Positions 59,066 through 64,000 of a stretch of DNA of 64,000 bases are shown piece after piece (position 1 is the stretch's first letter; every line of letters starts with the position of its first letter). Origin of the DNA: Fagopyrum homotropicum. Lineage: Eukaryota > Streptophyta > Magnoliopsida > Caryophyllales > Polygonaceae. The stretch spans positions 155,730,409-155,794,408 of the forward strand of contig BSWB01000002.1 in the NCBI GenBank assembly GCA_033239125.1, written 5' to 3'. Position numbers and translations under genes: made by a program. The notes below the pieces were generated by a model. That model searched no databases. It saw only the letters and a list, made by a program, of their open reading frames with translations, and was not told the origin of the DNA.

Positions 59066-61082
59066 TTATCTGGGAGTGAAGACGTACCCTACTATTCCTT
59101 GATCCACAGAATTATAGCATTCAGTTTGTGCTCCCTCACAAACTTCAGATATGGGACTTTTGTAGTCAAGCTCATTAACAAATTCGCGAACTTCGTGATG
59201 GCAACCTACAAGATTAGGAAAGAGACTTATAAGTTAGATGCCAAACCAAACATGTTTGTTTTACTTTCTACGGATCTAGTTTGTCTATAAAGCAAAAGCT
59301 CACTTGTTGGAATGCTTGAAGGGACTAGAACCGGTTTTGTCAGGAGTTTATGGCACATAACGGTATCCGGGAAATCCAAAAAGGTATAACCCAAGAACTG
59401 AGATCTCTCAGACTGTGTCATTACTGAAAAACCAAGAGATGTCCATGTGTTGACGACAGAAGATACAGCAGGAAGCACCAGCCGTTCGATCCCTAGTTTC
59501 GTGAGCGTCTGAAACACACAATACAGGAGAAGTTTAAAATTAGAAGCTGATATTGTATATGAACAATTAATACAGCTCTGGTCAAGTTACCTTTTCAAGC
59601 ACGTTCATTAAAAAGCGACACATCCCTTGTCGTCGATATTTAAAACGAGTTGCAACGAGTGGAACTTCAGCTACTTTCTTCCCGTAGATCCTACAAACAG
59701 CACCAAATTGTATAAATTGACTGACTCGGACTGTAATTCATAACGCATGATTAGGAGTGCTAATTTACCTTACTGTAGCCGCACTAGCTAGGTCACCGTT
59801 CTTTTCTAAGAGCACTGTGTAAAATCCTGTGAAACTGAGACGTTTCAACTCTGACCTGCAATCAACTTTCAAATGTCAATATTTAAAACTCATGTTGAGG
59901 ATCTGCTAAAGCCAAATTCAGAAGAACATCTCACCTTGTACCAAAAATGACATCCTCAACGAGATCTCGGCCTGTAAGAGGATCTTTAACAGGCTCAAAA
60001 CATTCATGCATCGCTTTAATAGCACGACTAAGCTTAGTGTGACACTCTGCCTTGATGCTCAGATGGGTTTTATCATGAGCACTGATGGGTTTAATTAGAG
60101 TCCAAGTCAAATCATCTTGAAGAGGAATAGTCTTCCTTTGAAGACTTTCAAGGCCACTGTGTATCTGCAACGAGTAGACAGACATCAATAGGTTTAGATT
60201 GCATTTAGTCCAGAAAGTCATTAAAAGCAAAATAATCTCATATGATCTGAAAACAGAATCTAGGTTGAGAAAGCTCTGCAAGTACCTTGTCACAAGCTGT
60301 AGAGCAAAACCATTTTCCTCCGGGGCGTTCGACTCCTCCGAGGCAATTGACATGGACTGCAAAATTTTAACATCGATTAGTTAAAACGTTATTATCGTAC
60401 AAAATTGTGGCGTATCCATATAAAGATTGAAACTCACACAGCCGTTCGCATTGATCACAGTTATGTGTAGTTTGGTTCTCGCTACTGTCACAGGTTGCGC
60501 AGCGACAAGATGGACAAAACCAGTCGCCATCGGGAACATCCTACAATCCAAGAATGGATATGTCAACCAACATAAAATCACTTCAAAATCTAATATAATA
60601 ACTTGAGAGAGATTAATAATAGTCACCAGCAGATTTAGGCAATTTAGATGGTATGATGCCGGACAGCCATCACATAAAACTAATTCTCCATCGTTGTGAC
60701 AGACAGAACAGATTTCGTCATTAGCCATGCTTGCTTCTCTTTTGCTTGATGTCAGAACTCGAATTTCACTGCTGTTTTTTCTTTTGTTGGGTTGCACGGC
60801 AAACGAACTACTCCTTTTCCTCTTCAGATTTCTGCTCTCTTGCTGCTGAATAGACGGGGCTTGCGCTGCTCTGCATGCTGTTACGAGCGAAGCATACGTC
60901 TTCTTCTCAGGCTCAGGGGAGTCGTATCTCGGTTCAAGCCTCGTCCTCATGGGCGTATACCAGCGCCTCCAACCCATAGCTAAGAGCTGTTTTCGTGCTC
61001 TTTCAGCCAACTCGCGCTTCTTCTTCGCATCAAAACCCTCATCCCATGCCTCTACGTACTCGTTTATCGCTTGCATATCCAT
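59066..61082 (-). CDS. PHD-finger/GNAT chromatin protein (IDM1-like), unit 3
   Basis: Exons 61082-60627, 60540-60438, 60356-60286, 60164-59935, 59855-59769, 59690-59591, 59508-59304 and 59205-59066 give 463 residues with the same tandem PHD fingers and GNAT domain as unit 2. The splice sites are the same. By eye the only protein change is Ala51 to Pro in the N-terminal region; a base change in exon 6 (near 59602) is silent. The two copies are therefore almost certainly recent duplicates and may both be active. The role, as in unit 2, is inferred from family: binding of histone tails by PHD fingers and acetyl transfer by GNAT. Confidence 0.85.
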
Positions 61083-61131
61083 GGCCGAAGAAATTAAAGA
61101 ACGTAGAAAATCTGATCGACTACCCTTCGCA

Positions 61132-61142
61132 ATATATATATA
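61132..61142 (-). promoter_or_regulatory. TATA-like box of the PHD-GNAT gene, unit 3
   Basis: Identical to units 1 and 2, about 50 bases upstream of the ATG. Confidence 0.5.
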
Positions 61143-61519
61143 GTACGAGATTTTTCTACCATCAAAATCTGTGCAAGATATTCAACTTTTAAATTTCTTT
61201 CCTAAAATATGTATGAAGCCGTGAAACCCAAGAAATTAAGTTTTGTTAAATGAAATTAAGCAAAACTTCCTTTTAAAAGATTTATAAATATAAAAAAAAA
61301 TAAACCTTTTAAATTTATTTCCTCCTTACTCATGAGTGGGCTGAAATTCGAAATTGGGCCAAAACTGAAGGCCCGGTCCATGCTAAGCCTCAATAAGAGC
61401 CTGGGCCGAAATTAAAGAACTGAATATTTGGGCATGTAAAAAAAAGTGACAATGGTTTGATATTTCTAAACCATAATTGCAAAAGAAGCCCCCTTTAGTT
61501 CATCAAAATAATTTATAAA

Positions 61520-61988
61520 CTAGCGTATTACCTGCACCTTTTGCGAGTTGAGTTTTAATAAATACTTAATACTTAAAAATTTATATGCATATTTTTGTAA
61601 AATAAAAATCCGGAGAATGAAATTATAATAATAATTATTATTTTTAATTTTTTTAAAAGTTTTTTTCTCTTATAATTAATTATATATTAAATAATATTTA
61701 ATATAATTAGATCACGTTATTTTACTTAAAATTGTGATTTATAAATTTAATTTTTTTAATGATTATATATTAGTTTTGAATAAAAATAAATATGTATAGA
61801 ATTTGATTAGAAGATTTACTGATTTATAAAAATAATAAGATTTAAACAATTATTTATAGATTTATTGATTTATTTTTTTTTATCTCTTATAAAGAAAATA
61901 GCCAAAAAATAGCTTTTTAAAAAACATTCGGGGAGCCGCGTGAATTATGGCGTTAACACGTGGTAAAGAAGTTATTTGCTTTAATAGA
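61520..61988 (-). mobile_element. Helitron-like H1, unit 3
   Basis: Same 469-bp element and flanks as 49697-50165. Confidence 0.82.
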
Positions 61989-62116
61989 TATAAAATTATT
62001 TTGATGAATATAAAGTGTACCAACAATATAAATAAATACTTAATTGTAAAAAAAATATTAACTTTTTAAGTAAAATAACTAACTAGAACATTTACACTAT
62101 TAAGAATACTCATAAC

Positions 62117-62523
62117 GAGGGGCGGTCCTTGGGGGGCAGGGTGGGGCAGCCCCAAAAAAAAATCGTTTCAAAATGGGTTGTGAATTCTCTTGTTTATAAA
62201 ATTGTTTTCTATGATTTTTTTTTAAAAAATATCACTATTCTTATGTTATATTTAAATATTTTTTTTATCTTTCCCCGAAGTGAACGAAACTTCAAAAGAA
62301 TTTTCCGTTTTAGACTCGGAGTTAAATAATTCACCAAAATGCACGAGATTTGTTGTTTGGATTAGAAGCGCGGTCTTAGACCACACTCTTATTTGTAAAA
62401 AGCGTTGTCAAGGACAACGTTTTAATATCTGAAATAAAGATAATAAAAACACAAATAGAGGTGAGACCCTAGACCGCGGCTATAGTGTAACGTTTTTGAA
62501 AAAAAAAACTAAAGAGGCGCGGG
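62117..62523. mobile_element. hAT-like element fragment at unit 3/4 border
   Basis: Same as 50294-50700, with the same lost right end. Confidence 0.78.
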
Positions 62524-62816
62524 TATGATGATATTTAAACGTATATAGCTTGATTACCATATGTGTTGCTTGGGGCTTTCTGCAACCCGTTCGCCAGATT
62601 TATATCACAGTTGATGGGGTCTTGTAGTTTATGTTGTGACTTGGTTACTACAGTAAATTAAAGTGAATTTTCTTAGTGGATGAGGGATTGCAATATCATT
62701 CATTGTACTACACAAACTCTTTCGTTAACAACTGGTTGACAAATTAATATAGTTGGAACCACTGAATGTTTCAGATCCTTGCTGCAGTTCACTGATAGAG
62801 ACATTGAACAAGTACA
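62345..62816. repeat. Unit 4 stub
   Basis: The first 472 bp match the start of unit 3, then stop inside the local duplication at CAAGTACAC. A short Helitron-end piece (62814-62834) joins it to a second copy of the unit's end. Confidence 0.88.
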
Positions 62817-62830
62817 CGTGATAAAGAAGT

Positions 62831-63219
62831 TATTTTTGTAAAATAAAAATCCGGAGAATGAAATTATAATAATAATTATTATTTTTAATTTTTTTAAAAG
62901 TTTTTTTCTCTTATAATTAATTATATATTAAATAATATTTAATATAATTAGATCACGTTATTTTACTTAAAATTGTGATTTATAAATTTAATTTTTTTAA
63001 TGATTATATATTAGTTTTGAATAAAAATAAATATGTATAGAATTTGATTAGAAGATTTACTGATTTATAAAAATAATAAGATTTAAACAATTAATTATAA
63101 ATTTATTGATTTATTTCTTATAAAAAAATAGCCAAAAAAATAGCTTTTTAATAAATATTAGGGGAGCTGCGTGAATTGTGGCGTTGACACGTGATAAAGA
63201 AGTTATTTGCTTTAATAGA
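62831..63219 (-). mobile_element. Helitron-like H1, truncated fourth copy
   Basis: Matches 49767-50165; the CTAG end is missing. The site used by the nested Helitron of unit 1 is unoccupied here (AATTATAAATTTATTG near 63094). Confidence 0.8.
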
Positions 63220-63344
63220 TATAAATTATTTGATAAATATAAAGTGTACCAACAATATAAATAAATACTTAACTGTAAAAAAATATTAACTTTTTAAGTA
63301 AAATAACTAACTAGAACATTTACACTATTAAGAATACTCATAAC

Positions 63345-63974
63345 CAGGGGCGGCCCTTAGAGGGCAGGCCCGGCCCCGCCGCGCACAAAGAAAAATCGTT
63401 TCAAAATGGGTTGTGACTTCTCTCGTTTATAAAATTGTTTTCTACGATTTTTTTTTAAATATCACTATTCTTGCGTTATATTTAAATGTTTTTTTATCTT
63501 TCGGCGAAGGGAACGAAACTTCAAAAGAATTTCCCGTTTTAGACTCAGAGTGAAATAATTCACCAAAATGCACGAGATTTGTTGCTTGGATTAGAAGCGC
63601 GGTCTTAGACCACACTCTTATTTGTAAAAAGGGTTGTCGAGGACAACGTTTTAATATCTAAATAAAGATAATAAAAACACAAATAGAGGTGCGGTCCTAG
63701 ACCGCGGCTATAGTGTAACGTTTTTGAAAAAAAAAAACTAAAGAAGCGCGGTCTATAACCACGCCTATAGGACAACTTTTTTTTTTAAAAATATCTAGGC
63801 ACGGTCCACGACCGCGCCTTTTAAGTGTAATGTTTATTTAATTTTTTTTTTGTATTTTTGTTTATTATAATTAGATGGCATATTGACTTTGTTTTTATCG
63901 CTATTTTATTTTCATATATATTTTTATTGAAATAAAATTTCGCCCCCCCTTTTAAAATCCTGCGGCCGCCACGG
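63345..63974. mobile_element. Complete hAT-like non-autonomous element
   Basis: 630 bp with ends CAGGGGCGGCCC and (complement) CCGTGGCGGCCG, and the 8-bp target duplication CTCATAAC (63337-63344 and 63975-63982). The interior has no protein but carries several GCGGTC...GACCGC palindromic motifs (about 63597-63820). The fragments at 38178, 50294 and 62117 are truncated relatives. Confidence 0.8.
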
Positions 63975-64000
63975 CTCATAACATAAAAAAAAATATTAAA

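Larger units (their letters stand above)
50522..62344. repeat. Tandem unit 3
   Basis: 11.8 kb, colinear with unit 2. It carries the solo LTR 55169-55665 and lacks the unit 2 insertion. Confidence 0.95.

Overview
The window looks like repeat-rich nuclear DNA of a eudicot plant. The reasons are Tekay/Del-type Ty3-gypsy chromovirus sequence, an initiator-Met primer binding site, Mutator-type elements with 9-bp target duplications and captured gene pieces, Helitrons with CTAG/TC ends, and an intron-bearing PHD-finger/GNAT gene of the plant IDM1-like family. I cannot name the species. There are no bacterial-type operons.

Layout. Positions 1-18419 are nested LTR retrotransposons. Element A (partial 5' LTR 1-2893, decayed interior, 3' LTR 6964-10011) sits inside the pol gene of element B. 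B has recognisable reverse transcriptase, a deleted integrase core, a chromodomain, and a 3' LTR at 13057-18419. B's LTR is itself split by an antisense solo LTR (14240-17097) flanked by the 5-bp duplication ATAGC. From 18420 onward lies a tandem array with a period of about 12 kb: unit 1 (18420-29777, left end cut by element B), unit 2 (38178-50521), unit 3 (50522-62344) and a rearranged stub of unit 4 (62345 onward). Between units 1 and 2 lie a concatemer of Helitron-like elements (27811-32083) and a third gypsy element, C (32084-38177), related to A.

Each unit holds, in order: the left part of a hAT-like element, a Pack-MULE carrying receptor-kinase and trihelix-factor fragments, a conserved stretch with an LRR-like relic, a second MULE-type element, a tRNA-like gene, the PHD-GNAT gene on the minus strand, and a Helitron. 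Two insertions are unit-specific: an unclassified 0.96-kb piece in unit 2 and a solo LTR with a cluster of heat-shock-element-like motifs in unit 3. The PHD-GNAT gene appears open in units 2 and 3. In unit 1 a 34-bp tandem duplication inside exon 5 shifts the frame.

The only likely host genes are the PHD-GNAT copies, plus possibly the tRNA-like copies. Everything else with coding character is transposon-derived or a captured fragment. The most unusual observations are an intron-like module conserved in all the gypsy LTRs, the Helitron concatemer with a 1-kb higher-order repeat, the heat-shock-like solo LTR, and the mosaic divergence between units 2 and 3.
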